A stretch of 64,000 nucleotides of DNA from Pseudomonas sp. MWU13-2105 (GTDB lineage: Bacteria; Pseudomonadota; Gammaproteobacteria; Pseudomonadales; Pseudomonadaceae), in NCBI RefSeq assembly GCF_023242315.1, contig NZ_JALLIY010000003.1, forward strand, positions 124,001-188,000, in the 5' to 3' direction. The position numbers and the translations under genes were made by a program. Under the pieces are notes generated by a model. The model was not told the origin of the DNA. It ran no database searches and saw nothing but the letters and a program-made list of their open reading frames with translations. Shown in pieces: positions 25,844-34,813 of this stretch (positions are counted from its first letter, which is position 1; every line of letters starts with the position of its first letter).

Positions 25844-27160
25844 ATGCGCAGACTTTCTCAACTCGAACAACTCCAACTGCTGCCCTACATCGCCAAATGG
25901 TTGTTGTTAGCCAGTGCCGTCGCTGTACCGGCGGGCACGGCCTCGGCTTTTTTCCTGTTTTCCCTGGACCATGTGACCCAGTGGCGTGAGGCCCATGGCT
26001 GGGCCATCTGGCTGCTGCCGCTGGCGGGTTTTGCCGTCGGGCTGATTTATCACTGGTTGGGAAAACCGGTCGATGCCGGCAACAATCTGATCATTGACGA
26101 GATTCACGATCCCCGGAAAACCGTGCCGTTGCGCATGGTGCCGCTGGTGCTGGGCGGCACCCTGGTGTCCCATATGTTCGGCGCCTCCGTGGGCCGTGAA
26201 GGGACCGCCGTGCAAATGGGCGGTGCACTGGCCGACCAATTGACGCGCCTGCTGCGACTGCGCCGGGAAGATCGGCGCATCATGCTGATGGCCGGTATCA
26301 GCGCCGGTTTTGCCTCGGTATTCGGCACACCTCTGGCGGGAGCGATTTTCGGCCTGGAGGTGCTGGCCATCGGGCGCATGCGTTATGACGCACTATTGCC
26401 CTGCATGGTCGCCGCCATCGTCGCCGATCAGGTGGGCCTGGCTTGGGGTGTAGTGCATGTGCATTACGCCATTGGCGAGGTGGCGCCCGTGCAATTCTGG
26501 AGCATGATGGCGGTCGTCGCGGCCGGTATCCTGTTCGGCCTGGCCGGCCTGCTGTTTGCCACCGCGACTCATCGACTGGGCGCCTGGGTGAAGAAGCTGA
26601 TCGCCTATCCGCCCCTGCGCCCCCTGGTCGGTGGCACGCTGATCGCCATCGCCGTCTGGGTATTGGATGCTCATCAGTACATCGGGCTCGGCATTCCCAG
26701 TATCGTGCAGTCATTTCAGGTGCCCATGGCACCTTGGGACTGGCTCGGCAAACTGCTCTTCACCGTGCTGTCGTTGGGCACGGGCTTCAAGGGCGGCGAG
26801 GTCACCCCGTTGTTCTACATCGGCGCGACCTTGGGCAATGCTCTCGCGCCGTTGTTGCACCTGCCCTTCGCCATGTTGGCGGGTATCGGTTTTGTCGCCG
26901 TCTTTGCTGGTGCGGCCAACACCCCGTTGGCAACCATCATCATGGCCATGGAACTGTTTGGTCCGCAGATCGCGCCGTTTGCCGCCATCGCCTGTATCGC
27001 CAGCTACCTGGTGTCCGGTCACGCCGGTATCTATAACGCCCAACGGGTCGGACAGAACAAACATCAGGCCCATTTGCCCGAAGAGCTGAGGTTGGGCGAG
27101 GTGAAGCAGTACCGGGCGCAAAAACTGTCGACCAAGGCAAAAGTGGAACCCAGGGACTAA
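25844..27160 (+). CDS. CLC-F type fluoride/proton antiporter
   Basis: About 438 residues and some ten membrane segments of the CLC family. The gating glutamate is Glu119 in SVGREGTAV; ordinary CLCs read GREGP. The usual GSGIP anion-binding motif is replaced by DAGNNLIIDEIHDP near residue 77, as I recall for the fluoride-specific CLC-F clade. FKGGEVTPLFYIGATLGN stands for the GxFxP region. With a fluoride riboswitch upstream the role is export of fluoride. The start is uncertain: ATG 25844 is used, with ATG 25826, ATG 25799 and GTG 25784 in frame and no clear ribosome binding site. Confidence 0.9.
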   Translation: MRRLSQLEQLQLLPYIAKWLLLASAVAVPAGTASAFFLFSLDHVTQWREAHGWAIWLLPLAGFAVGLIYHWLGKPVDAGNNLIIDEIHDPRKTVPLRMVPLVLGGTLVSHMFGASVGREGTAVQMGGALADQLTRLLRLRREDRRIMLMAGISAGFASVFGTPLAGAIFGLEVLAIGRMRYDALLPCMVAAIVADQVGLAWGVVHVHYAIGEVAPVQFWSMMAVVAAGILFGLAGLLFATATHRLGAWVKKLIAYPPLRPLVGGTLIAIAVWVLDAHQYIGLGIPSIVQSFQVPMAPWDWLGKLLFTVLSLGTGFKGGEVTPLFYIGATLGNALAPLLHLPFAMLAGIGFVAVFAGAANTPLATIIMAMELFGPQIAPFAAIACIASYLVSGHAGIYNAQRVGQNKHQAHLPEELRLGEVKQYRAQKLSTKAKVEPRD

Positions 27161-27275
27161 AGGCGCATTCCGATTGCCGCTGACCTGGAGCCGGCCAGGG
27201 TGTTGTTCTATTGTCAGTTACCGCTGCCGGCCCCATCGTCAGGGCCTGACCGGGATTATCAGCAGAGGAATGCCA

Positions 27276-27992
27276 ATGAAAGTTCATTTCGTCGTTCACG
27301 AAGCCTTCGAGTCACCGGGGGCCTATGAAACCTGGGTCGAAGAGCGCGGCTACGAGGCCAGCTATTCGCGTGTTTATGAGCGCCATGCTTTCCCTGACGT
27401 GGATAACATCGATCTGCTGGTGGTGCTGGGCGGTCCCCAGTCACCGGCCACCACCGTGCAAGAGTGTCCGTACTTCGACGCCGCCGCCGAATGTCAGTTG
27501 ATCGCCAAGGCTGTCGCGGCGCAAAAGGCCGTGGTGGGTGTCTGCCTCGGTGCCCAGTTGCTCGGCGAGGCGCTGGGGGCGAGGTTCGCGCACAGCCCCG
27601 AGAAGGAGATCGGCAAGTACCCGATCAGCCTCACCGCGGTGGGAAAGGGCAACGACAAGATCGCTCATTTCGGCGATCTCCTCGGCGTCGGACATTGGCA
27701 CAACGACATGCCCGGCCTCACCGAGAACGCCAAGATCCTGGCCTTTAGCGAAGGTTGTCCTCGGCAGATCATCGAATACGGCCCGCTGGTGTATGGCTTC
27801 CAATGCCATATGGAATTCACCTTGGACGTCGTGGAGCGGCTTATCGGCGCGTCCGAGAGCGAATTGGCGACATCGATTGGCTGCCGTTTCGTCCAGCAGC
27901 CGGCTGCTCTTCGCGCGAATGACTATGCGCAAATGAACCAGAAGCTCTTTGGGTTTCTGGACAAACTGATGGCGCAATACTCGTTGCGCTGA
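27276..27992 (+). CDS. Class I glutamine amidotransferase (GMP synthase-like)
   Basis: A 238-residue stand-alone glutaminase-type protein. The nucleophile elbow is VVGVCLGAQLLGEALG, with catalytic Cys at about residue 90, and the His-x-Glu pair is in YGFQCHMEFT. LLVVLGGPQSP supplies the oxyanion region. Such stand-alone domains resemble the amidotransferase half of GMP synthase, but some act on other gamma-glutamyl substrates; the partner is unknown. GAGGA lies before the ATG at 27276. Confidence 0.85.
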   Translation: MKVHFVVHEAFESPGAYETWVEERGYEASYSRVYERHAFPDVDNIDLLVVLGGPQSPATTVQECPYFDAAAECQLIAKAVAAQKAVVGVCLGAQLLGEALGARFAHSPEKEIGKYPISLTAVGKGNDKIAHFGDLLGVGHWHNDMPGLTENAKILAFSEGCPRQIIEYGPLVYGFQCHMEFTLDVVERLIGASESELATSIGCRFVQQPAALRANDYAQMNQKLFGFLDKLMAQYSLR

Positions 27993-28095
27993 GGTGATAC
28001 TTCATCACGCACCACCGCCGATGCCCCAGGCATGCCATGCGCATTTTGTCCGAAACCGTCTGTGCGCGGCCGCGCAAACCTATCCGCCGGTGGGG

Positions 28096-28809
28096 TCAAC
28101 CGCCATCGGCGGCGCTGGCGCTGGCCATCTGCTGGGGTTTGCAGTTGAGGTAGGTCGAAGACTTCAGCCAGTGCCGGTCGGGGTACCAGACAAACATGAA
28201 CTGGCCGTCCTTGAGCTTGTCGACCACCTGCCGCGCGACTTGCGGGCGTACGGCGGGGCAGCCCTGGCTGCGGCCGAGACGGCCCTCGCGCTTGCTCCAC
28301 AGCGGGCTGACGTAGTCGGCTGCGTGAATCACGATGTCGCGGTCGCGGGCGCGGTCGTTGAAGCCCGGCTCCAGGCCGTCCATGCGCAGCGAATAGCCAT
28401 GGGTGCCCTCATAGCTTTCCTGGGTGCGGAACAGGCCCAGGCTGGATTGATAACTGCCGATCTGATTGGAGAACTGGGTGGCGAAGTTTTCCCCGGAGTT
28501 CTGCCCGTGGGCCACCAGGTCGCGCAGCACCAGGGTCTTCTTGCGCAGGTCGAAGATCCACAGGCGCCGCGTTGTCGAGGGTTGCGAGTAGTCGATCACC
28601 GCCAGACGCTCGGCTTGTTCGAGGCCACTGTTGATCGCGCATTGCATGGCGCTCAGGGCGTTTTTCAGTACCCGGGGGTTGAGTTCCGGCGCCGCGTGCG
28701 CGAGTCTTCGGTACAGTGTCGGTTCAGGGCCGCTGGCGGCCAGGGTAGAACTGCATGGCGCGGCCAGGGTCAAAATGATCAGGCAGAGTCGATAGCAAGA
28801 AGTCAGCAT
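28096..28809 (-). CDS. Exported murein L,D-transpeptidase catalytic domain protein
   Basis: A 237-residue protein with a signal peptide (about residues 1-25, CLIILTLAAPCSSTLAAS). The catalytic part has HAADYVSP and the nucleophile Cys in LGRSQGCPAVRP, the form seen in the 'murein L,D-transpeptidase catalytic domain' relatives of YkuD. A periplasmic role in peptidoglycan cross-linking or lipoprotein attachment is likely. It is divergent from a second L,D-transpeptidase gene with 111 bases between the starts, so the two are probably co-regulated. Confidence 0.8.
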   Translation of the reverse strand: MLTSCYRLCLIILTLAAPCSSTLAASGPEPTLYRRLAHAAPELNPRVLKNALSAMQCAINSGLEQAERLAVIDYSQPSTTRRLWIFDLRKKTLVLRDLVAHGQNSGENFATQFSNQIGSYQSSLGLFRTQESYEGTHGYSLRMDGLEPGFNDRARDRDIVIHAADYVSPLWSKREGRLGRSQGCPAVRPQVARQVVDKLKDGQFMFVWYPDRHWLKSSTYLNCKPQQMASASAADGG

Positions 28810-28920
28810 GTAGAGAGTGCCTCGGCCGTCAGTACAGGCTCGCGCATCCCGTCGGTCCTTGGGCAGCGTGGTCGCAGGCTGCCTGAAGGTTTTCGCCTCT
28901 GCCGCAGCTGTAGACCATCA

Positions 28921-30549
28921 ATGCGACGATCGTGGATTGGAGTCAAGCCGTTGTTCAAAAAACACGCATGTTACTTGAGCATGTGCCTGCTTATGGCACC
29001 ACTGGTCGCGACGGCCGAGGATCTGCTCAGCAATCCGCCCAGCCCCTTGCCATCGATTATGGCGCAGTTGTCGACCACCTGCCCGGGCCTGGCGGGACAA
29101 CTGGACGCGCCGACCCAGCTGCGCTTGCAGGTGTTTTACCAGCAGCAGAAAGAGGCGCTCGTGTGGTCCGCCCGCGGTCGTCTGGCGGCGTTGCAGGCCC
29201 AACTGCGGTTGTTGGCCGATGATGGCCTGGATCCGGCGCGTTACCCGTTGCCGCAGGACACGGCGGGTGGCAACACCTTGTGTAGCGATATCGAGATCAG
29301 CCGGCAGTATTTGCAAGCCTTGCAGGACCTGCACTCCGGACGCTTGCAGCAGGCCCGCTTCGAACCGCTCTGGCAGGCACAGCCGCCGACGCGGGACGTG
29401 GACACCGAGTTACTGACCTTGGCGGCGACAGGGTTGCAGGATATGGCCCTGGCGTTCGATCAGGCGCGACCGAATGTCGAGTTGTACCGCAGCCTGCGTC
29501 GCGCTTACGCGGCGCGGCGCCAGGAGCCATTGGCGCATTGGCCGGCGATCGGCGGCGGGCCCTTGCTGCGCCCAGGCATGGAGGACGCGCGGGTGCCGGC
29601 ATTGGCCCAGCGATTGCTCGCCGAGGGCTATCTGGAGAGTCCGCCCGCCGGGCCGGAAAAGACCTACGGCGAGGAACTGAGCCACGCGGTCGAGCACTTC
29701 CAGCGCAGCCATTCGCTGCAGGCTGATGGGGTGATCGGTCCGGGCACCCTGACCGAACTGAATATCAGCCCGGCGCTACGGCGCGAGCAGTTGCGCATCA
29801 ACCTCGAACGTTTTCGCTGGCTGGCCCCGGACCTGGCGCCGGAGGGGGTGCTGGTCAATGTCGCGGCGGCCCAGCTGAGTGTCTACCATGACGGCGCACC
29901 GGTGTGGCAGACGCGCCTGCAGGTGGGACGTGCCGATCGACAGACGCCGTTGTTGAAGTCGCGGGTCACCCGGCTGACCCTGAACCCGACCTGGACCGTG
30001 CCGCCGACCATCATGCGTGAGGACAAGCTGCCGGCTATCCGTCAGAATCCGACCTACCTGAGCCAACAGAACCTGCAGATACTGGATAGCGAAGGCCATC
30101 CGCTGGCGGCGGAGGCCATCGACTGGGAGCGGCCTGGCAATATCATGCTGCGCCAGGATGCCGGTCCGCGGAATCCGCTGGGCAAGATCGTCCTGCGTTT
30201 CCCCAATCCCTTTTCCGTGTACCTGCACGACACCCCCAGCCAGCCGTTGTTTGCCAAGGGCCCGCGGGCCTTCAGCTCGGGCTGCGTGCGGGTCGAGCAA
30301 CCGCTGCACCTGCGCGACCTGTTGCTGACCGCGGCGGAACGTACGCGGACCGACGAATTGCTGGCCAGCGGCACCACCCACGAATACCGGCTTGCGGTGC
30401 CGGTGCCGATCCTGCTCGGTTACTGGACAGTGCAGGTCGATAGCAGTGGAGCCTTGCTGTATGCGCCGGATATCTATGGGCATGACCCGCTGCTGCTGAA
30501 GGCGCTGGGCGGCGCGACGAGTACGTTGAGTACTGTTCGCGCTGATTGA
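28921..30549 (+). CDS. L,D-transpeptidase, YcbB (LdtD) type
   Basis: A 542-residue protein. It begins MRRSWIGVKPLFKKHACYLS with a hydrophobic signal region, then an alpha-helical scaffold domain, a peptidoglycan-binding module (residues ~245-280, LSHAVEHFQRSHSLQADGVIGPGT) and a YkuD catalytic domain ending in FSSGCVRVEQPLHLRDL, with the nucleophile Cys and the histidine in YLHDTPS. This is the LdtD layout, making 3-3 cross-links in the cell wall. The frame is open for 309 codons upstream, but that stretch lies over the opposite-strand transpeptidase and is not coding. A perfect terminator follows. Confidence 0.9.
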   Translation: MRRSWIGVKPLFKKHACYLSMCLLMAPLVATAEDLLSNPPSPLPSIMAQLSTTCPGLAGQLDAPTQLRLQVFYQQQKEALVWSARGRLAALQAQLRLLADDGLDPARYPLPQDTAGGNTLCSDIEISRQYLQALQDLHSGRLQQARFEPLWQAQPPTRDVDTELLTLAATGLQDMALAFDQARPNVELYRSLRRAYAARRQEPLAHWPAIGGGPLLRPGMEDARVPALAQRLLAEGYLESPPAGPEKTYGEELSHAVEHFQRSHSLQADGVIGPGTLTELNISPALRREQLRINLERFRWLAPDLAPEGVLVNVAAAQLSVYHDGAPVWQTRLQVGRADRQTPLLKSRVTRLTLNPTWTVPPTIMREDKLPAIRQNPTYLSQQNLQILDSEGHPLAAEAIDWERPGNIMLRQDAGPRNPLGKIVLRFPNPFSVYLHDTPSQPLFAKGPRAFSSGCVRVEQPLHLRDLLLTAAERTRTDELLASGTTHEYRLAVPVPILLGYWTVQVDSSGALLYAPDIYGHDPLLLKALGGATSTLSTVRAD

Positions 30550-30570
30550 GGTTGGAGGGGATCTCGTTGA

Positions 30571-30595
30571 CCCGCATCAGCTGATGCGGGTTTTC
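30571..30595 (+). terminator. Rho-independent terminator, perfect palindrome
   Basis: CCCGCATCAG is followed directly by CTGATGCGGG and then TTTTC. It stands 21 bases after the L,D-transpeptidase stop and ends that transcript. The convergent porin gene ends 35 bases further on. Confidence 0.85.
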
Positions 30596-30629
30596 TCGCC
30601 GGTGACGAGCGTTTCAGGTTCGTCGTGAA

Positions 30630-31880
30630 TCAGAACTTGTAGGTAAAGCCCAGGCCATAGCCCCACGCGCTGTTTTCGTACTGCGCGCTGTAGGAGCCTT
30701 TTTGCGGGTTGTTCAGGTTGACGTTGACGTCTTCTTCCTTGAGGTAGGAGATGGCGAGGTCGATGGTCAGGTCGTCGGTGGGGCTGTAGCCGGCACCGAC
30801 GCTGATGATCCGGCGATCACCTGTCGGGATTCGCACGGAACGATCGGTGTTGTTGGTCGGTGCCTGGTCGACCGACAAGCCACTGCGCAGGACCCATTGT
30901 TTGTTGACCTGGTAGGCCACGCCGATGGCCGAGGCCCAGGTATCGTGCCAGTTCTGGGGTTCGGTGATGCTGGTGAGCTGGCTGGCGAGGGGGCCGGTCA
31001 CGCCCTGGTTGTTGATGGTGATGTTTTGCAGGCGGCTCCAGCGGGTCCAGGTGGCACCGCCATAAACAGTCCACTGATCATCCAGTTTCTGGGTGATCGA
31101 GAGGTCCACGTTCTCTGGCGTGGTGATATCCAGGGAGGTCTTGTAGCGAGCGTTGGGAATATTGAAACCTGTGAGGCCGGTAGAGCTGGTGTGGCCGTCC
31201 AGCGAGTAGCTGACCTTGGAATGGTAGGTCAGGCCGAGGCGGGTGGTGTCAGTCGGTTGGACAATCACACCGATGTTGTAGCCCACCGCCGTGTCGTCGC
31301 CCTTGACGTCGACAAAGCCGTTACCGATGGGCAGCGTGGAGCTCAGCTCGCCGCTGATACGGTTGAAGGTCGGACCGAAGCCGATGGAAACCACGTCGTT
31401 GATGGCGTAGCTGACCGTCGGTTGCAGGGTGACAACCTTGACTTCACTCTTCTGACCGTAATTGCTGCCGGCAAAACCGCTTTCATAATCGGTGATCAGG
31501 CCGAAAGGCGCATAGGCTCCCAGGCCCACGGCCCAGCCGTTACCCAGCTGTTTGACGAAGAAAGCATTGGGTACGGAGGTGAACGGCACCATATCGCCAT
31601 CGTTGCTGCCGCCTGATCGACCGCCGCTGACGTGCTTGATATCGGTCTTGGCATCAAGCGCCGCGACACCGGCGGTCACCTGGTCGCGCTTGAGCAGGGA
31701 CATGCCGGCAGGGTTGCCGTAGATGGTGCTGGCATCCTCGACAGAAGAGGAGCGACCGGCATAGCCGGTACCCATCCCGCTGATGCTCTGTTCGTTGATG
31801 GTGAGACCGCTTGCGAAAAGCTGGGTGGAGGCGAGGCTGACGGCAAGGCTGAGTGTGGTCTTGAGTATGGCTTTTTTCAT
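30630..31880 (-). CDS. FadL/OmpP1/TodX family outer membrane transporter
   Basis: A 416-residue outer-membrane protein. The signal peptide is MKKAILKTTLSLAVSLASTQ, cut after LFASG. The mature start SGLTINEQSISGMGTGYAGR, followed by DASTIYGNPAGMS, is the plug-domain signature of FadL-type channels. The C-terminus ends in the aromatic FTYKF expected for a beta-barrel. Members take up long-chain fatty acids or hydrophobic compounds. The ATG at 31880 gives the proper signal peptide; an upstream in-frame start at 31922 is not needed. Confidence 0.9.
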   Translation of the reverse strand: MKKAILKTTLSLAVSLASTQLFASGLTINEQSISGMGTGYAGRSSSVEDASTIYGNPAGMSLLKRDQVTAGVAALDAKTDIKHVSGGRSGGSNDGDMVPFTSVPNAFFVKQLGNGWAVGLGAYAPFGLITDYESGFAGSNYGQKSEVKVVTLQPTVSYAINDVVSIGFGPTFNRISGELSSTLPIGNGFVDVKGDDTAVGYNIGVIVQPTDTTRLGLTYHSKVSYSLDGHTSSTGLTGFNIPNARYKTSLDITTPENVDLSITQKLDDQWTVYGGATWTRWSRLQNITINNQGVTGPLASQLTSITEPQNWHDTWASAIGVAYQVNKQWVLRSGLSVDQAPTNNTDRSVRIPTGDRRIISVGAGYSPTDDLTIDLAISYLKEEDVNVNLNNPQKGSYSAQYENSAWGYGLGFTYKF

Positions 31881-32116
31881 TATTAGAACTCTGGGGTAAT
31901 CGCGTGCGGCGCAAATTACCAATGTTTCAGTTCTGTTGCCATAGCCTGTATCGCTTGAGATAGAGCGCTTTGTAGGGCAATCCGACGAGAATCGGCCTGT
32001 TTTTCAGATAATGCGCATTGGTGATGACGGGCGATTTAAGTGACTGATGAGTCCGAGCATTTCCAGGCGCGAGCGAAGTCTTTTTTATCGCCCTGAGGAC
32101 GTAGGCGCAGAACAGG

Positions 32117-32932
32117 CTAGGCCCGCAGAAAGTGGCTGGCAATGGTTCCGGACCAGATCGGTTCAACCGAGCCGGTCAGGATAACGCCGCCGACGCCATC
32201 CCATTTCACCTGCACCGTTCCACCGTCGCATTGCACTTCGACAGTATCGTCCAGGAGGCCACGACGAATCCCGCCAACGACCGCCCCGCAACAGCAAGAA
32301 CCCGAACCCAGCGCGATACCGCCGCCACGTTCCCAGATTCGCAAGCGGATATGGCCGCGGTCGATGACCTGGACGAAATGCACATTGGTTTTTTTGGGGA
32401 AAAGCGGATCGGTTTCGACCGTGGGGCCAATAGCCGCCACATCGACCGTTGCGAGATCCTCGACAAAGAAGGTGCAATGCGGATTGCCCATGCTGCAAGC
32501 CGTGGGGCTCGCGGGCAGTGGCAATCGATTCGTGTCCGCTTCCTCTGCGAGCGGGATCTCCCGCCAATCGAGCAGGGGCTTGCCCATATCCACCGACACC
32601 CGCTGACCAGCCTCGCGTACGCAGGTCAGCAAGCCGCGTGGGGTTCTGAGCCGCACTGAAGCGCTATTGGCTTCACGCATCAACATGTCCGCAACGCCAC
32701 GAGTCGCGCTGCCACAGGTATCGAGCCTGGAACCATCCGGGTTCCAGAACAGCAAGCGTGCCGCCGCATCCTCACAGTCCAGCACCACGGCCAACTGATT
32801 GAAGCCGATACCGCGATTCCGATCACCCAGGCGCCGGGCCACCTCACTCGTGATCGGATCGATCTTGCCGCGCAGGTCGACAATGACGAAGTCGTCGCCG
32901 TGGGCATGCATCTTTACGCAACTCAACGTCAT
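32117..32932 (-). CDS. DapF-like protein with altered catalytic motifs
   Basis: A 271-residue protein with the two-lobed diaminopimelate epimerase fold: MHAHGDDFVIVD (usual KMHGLGNDF), NPDGSRLDTCGSATRGVA (usual NADGSE..MCGNGxRC), SMGNPHCTFFV, and WERGGGIALGSGSCCCGAVV (usual ERGxGET.ACGTGACA). One candidate catalytic cysteine remains in TCGSA. In the second motif the usual G-A-C is shifted into a Cys-Cys-Cys run. The residues that bind the substrate's ends have changed, so it may be an epimerase or racemase for another amino acid, or inactive. It is not next to lysA or other lysine genes, so it is unlikely to be the housekeeping DapF. Confidence 0.75.
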   Translation of the reverse strand: MTLSCVKMHAHGDDFVIVDLRGKIDPITSEVARRLGDRNRGIGFNQLAVVLDCEDAAARLLFWNPDGSRLDTCGSATRGVADMLMREANSASVRLRTPRGLLTCVREAGQRVSVDMGKPLLDWREIPLAEEADTNRLPLPASPTACSMGNPHCTFFVEDLATVDVAAIGPTVETDPLFPKKTNVHFVQVIDRGHIRLRIWERGGGIALGSGSCCCGAVVGGIRRGLLDDTVEVQCDGGTVQVKWDGVGGVILTGSVEPIWSGTIASHFLRA

Positions 32933-32954
32933 GCGCGGTCCTGTTATTCTCGCC

Positions 32955-33404
32955 TTACTTCAACTTGGGCATATTGATGATGGATCTGATAAAGGCCTCG
33001 TCGGGGCTGCCCATCAGTTCGGAGACATACCACTGGCCTTTGACTTGCCTGAAACCTATACGGATGCCGACCAGTTGCCCGTCATCACGTTCGATCAGAT
33101 AAGCCCGGTTTTCAAAGATTTCGCCTTTTGTTTCTTTGGGGCCCAAGTGTACTTTGTATATGTCATGTTTCCCGATCCAGGCGGACAGTGCGGTTTGGCT
33201 TTTGGAAATCAGATCTTTTTCTTTGGTTTGCCACGGGTCGAAGTGTCCGGAAAAGACTTTGTCCCAGCAACCCTCCGCCAGTTTGTCTTTAATACATTGG
33301 ACGTATTGGTTTTCGAACTCGTCTTTGTAGGCAATGGCATCATTGGAGTAGGCGGAACTTGCCGTGGCCAGGAGGGACAGGCAAAAAACAGCTTTCTTGA
33401 GCAT
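32955..33404 (-). CDS. Small exported hypothetical protein
   Basis: A 149-residue protein with a clear signal peptide (MLKKAVFCLSLLATASSAYS, cut before NDA). The mature part begins with EFENQYVQCIKDKLAEGCWDKVF, whose two cysteines may form a disulfide, followed by a beta-rich region ending in FRQVKGQWYVSELMGSPDEA, reminiscent of small cystatin/NTF2-like periplasmic folds. I do not recognise the family. It runs in the same direction as the DapF-like gene, 22 bases upstream of it, so the two may be co-transcribed. The base composition is AT-richer than average for the window. Confidence 0.7.
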   Translation of the reverse strand: MLKKAVFCLSLLATASSAYSNDAIAYKDEFENQYVQCIKDKLAEGCWDKVFSGHFDPWQTKEKDLISKSQTALSAWIGKHDIYKVHLGPKETKGEIFENRAYLIERDDGQLVGIRIGFRQVKGQWYVSELMGSPDEAFIRSIINMPKLK

Positions 33405-33616
33405 TCTGATCTCATCTTGGATGTAGGGTTTGGCCTGGCGGCTCAGCCCTGTATTGCTTAGCCATCGGCATTCGCGTTCGCGCTTGCAGCCGCCCGTGGC
33501 TCAGGTGTCTTGGTCCTACAGTACCTCACCCGGTTCCGGAGTGGATAGTCGGCTTGCGAAGCCCGTGACGAGCGCGCGCCAGGCGCGATGCCACGGGGTT
33601 GGGTGGAAGGGGGCGG

Positions 33617-34684
33617 TCAGGCCGCGTTGGCTTCTTTCTTCAGGCTGTTCATATCAATCACGAAGCGATATTTGACGTCGCCCTTGAGCATGCGGCCATA
33701 GGCTTCGTTGATGTCCTGGATATCGATCATCTCGATATCCGAGACCAGTCCGTGCCTGGCGCAGAAGTCCAGCATGTCCTGGGTTTCCTGGATGCCGCCG
33801 ATCAGCGAACCGGCCAGGCTGCGGCGCTTGAAGATCAGGTTGAACACCGACGGCGAAGGGTGCGGGCTGTCCGGGGCGCCGACCAGGGTCATGGTGCCGT
33901 CGCGCTTGAGCAGTGCAAGGAAGGCGTCCAGGTCGTGGGGGGCGGCCACGGTGTTGAGGATAAAATCCAGGCTGTTGGCGAACTTGGCCATTTCATCCGC
34001 GTTCCTCGACACCACGACCTCATTGGCGCCCAGGCGCAGGCCATCTTCGCGTTTGTTCGGCGAGGTGGTGAACAGCACCACATGCGCGCCCATGGCATGG
34101 GCGATTTTCACCGCCATGTGCCCCAGGCCGCCGAGACCGACCACGCCGACCTTTTTTCCGGGGCCGACTTGCCAATGTTGCAGTGGCGAATAGGTGGTGA
34201 TGCCGGCACACAGCAGCGGCGCGACCGCCGCCAGGTTGGCCTCGCCGTGGGAGATGCGCAGGACGAACTTTTCCTTGACGACGATATTGTCCGAATAGCC
34301 GCCGAAGGTATTTTCACCGCCAAACACCGGGCCGTTATAGGTGCCGGTGAAACCGTTCTCGCAGTATTGCTCTTCACCTTCGGCGCAGGACGCACAATGC
34401 TGGCAGCTGTCGACCATGCAACCGACGCCGGCCAGGTCGCCGACCTTGAATTTGCTGACATTGGCGCCGACCGCGGTGACCCGGCCGACGATCTCATGTC
34501 CCGGTACCGAGGGGTACAGGGTGTTATGCCATTCGTTGCGCACGGTGTGCAGGTCGGAATGGCAGACGCCGCAGTAGAGGATCTCGATCTGCACATCGTC
34601 GGTGCCGGGAGCGCGTCGTTCGAAGGTGAAAGGTTTGAGTGAGTCCTTGGGATTTTGGGCCGCGTAGCTATAAGTCTTGGTCAT
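33617..34684 (-). CDS. NAD(P)-dependent zinc alcohol dehydrogenase (cinnamyl-alcohol type)
   Basis: A 355-residue medium-chain dehydrogenase of the CAD/YahK subgroup. Catalytic-zinc ligands appear in YCGVCHSDLH and PGHEIVGRV, and the structural zinc in CQHCASCAEGEEQYC. The NADP motif is GVVGLGGLGHMAVKIAHAMG. Such enzymes reduce a broad range of aldehydes with NADPH. AAGGTGA lies before the ATG. It stands alone, with the methyltransferase gene 129 bases upstream on the same strand. Confidence 0.9.
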   Translation of the reverse strand: MTKTYSYAAQNPKDSLKPFTFERRAPGTDDVQIEILYCGVCHSDLHTVRNEWHNTLYPSVPGHEIVGRVTAVGANVSKFKVGDLAGVGCMVDSCQHCASCAEGEEQYCENGFTGTYNGPVFGGENTFGGYSDNIVVKEKFVLRISHGEANLAAVAPLLCAGITTYSPLQHWQVGPGKKVGVVGLGGLGHMAVKIAHAMGAHVVLFTTSPNKREDGLRLGANEVVVSRNADEMAKFANSLDFILNTVAAPHDLDAFLALLKRDGTMTLVGAPDSPHPSPSVFNLIFKRRSLAGSLIGGIQETQDMLDFCARHGLVSDIEMIDIQDINEAYGRMLKGDVKYRFVIDMNSLKKEANAA

Positions 34685-34813
34685 GGCATCGTCACCTTGG
34701 GTTGCATGGGACAGGAAAGAACTTGACCAGCATAGCCACTGAATCGTTCAAGCGGATGACGATCCCAAGACAGGGGGCGTGCCCGACTATTCGTGCGCGC
34801 CCCCCGATGGGTT

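Noticed and set aside
27994..28920. 309-codon extension upstream of the LdtD-type protein
   Set aside because: It overlaps the opposite-strand transpeptidase gene; a signal-like N-terminus begins only at 28921.
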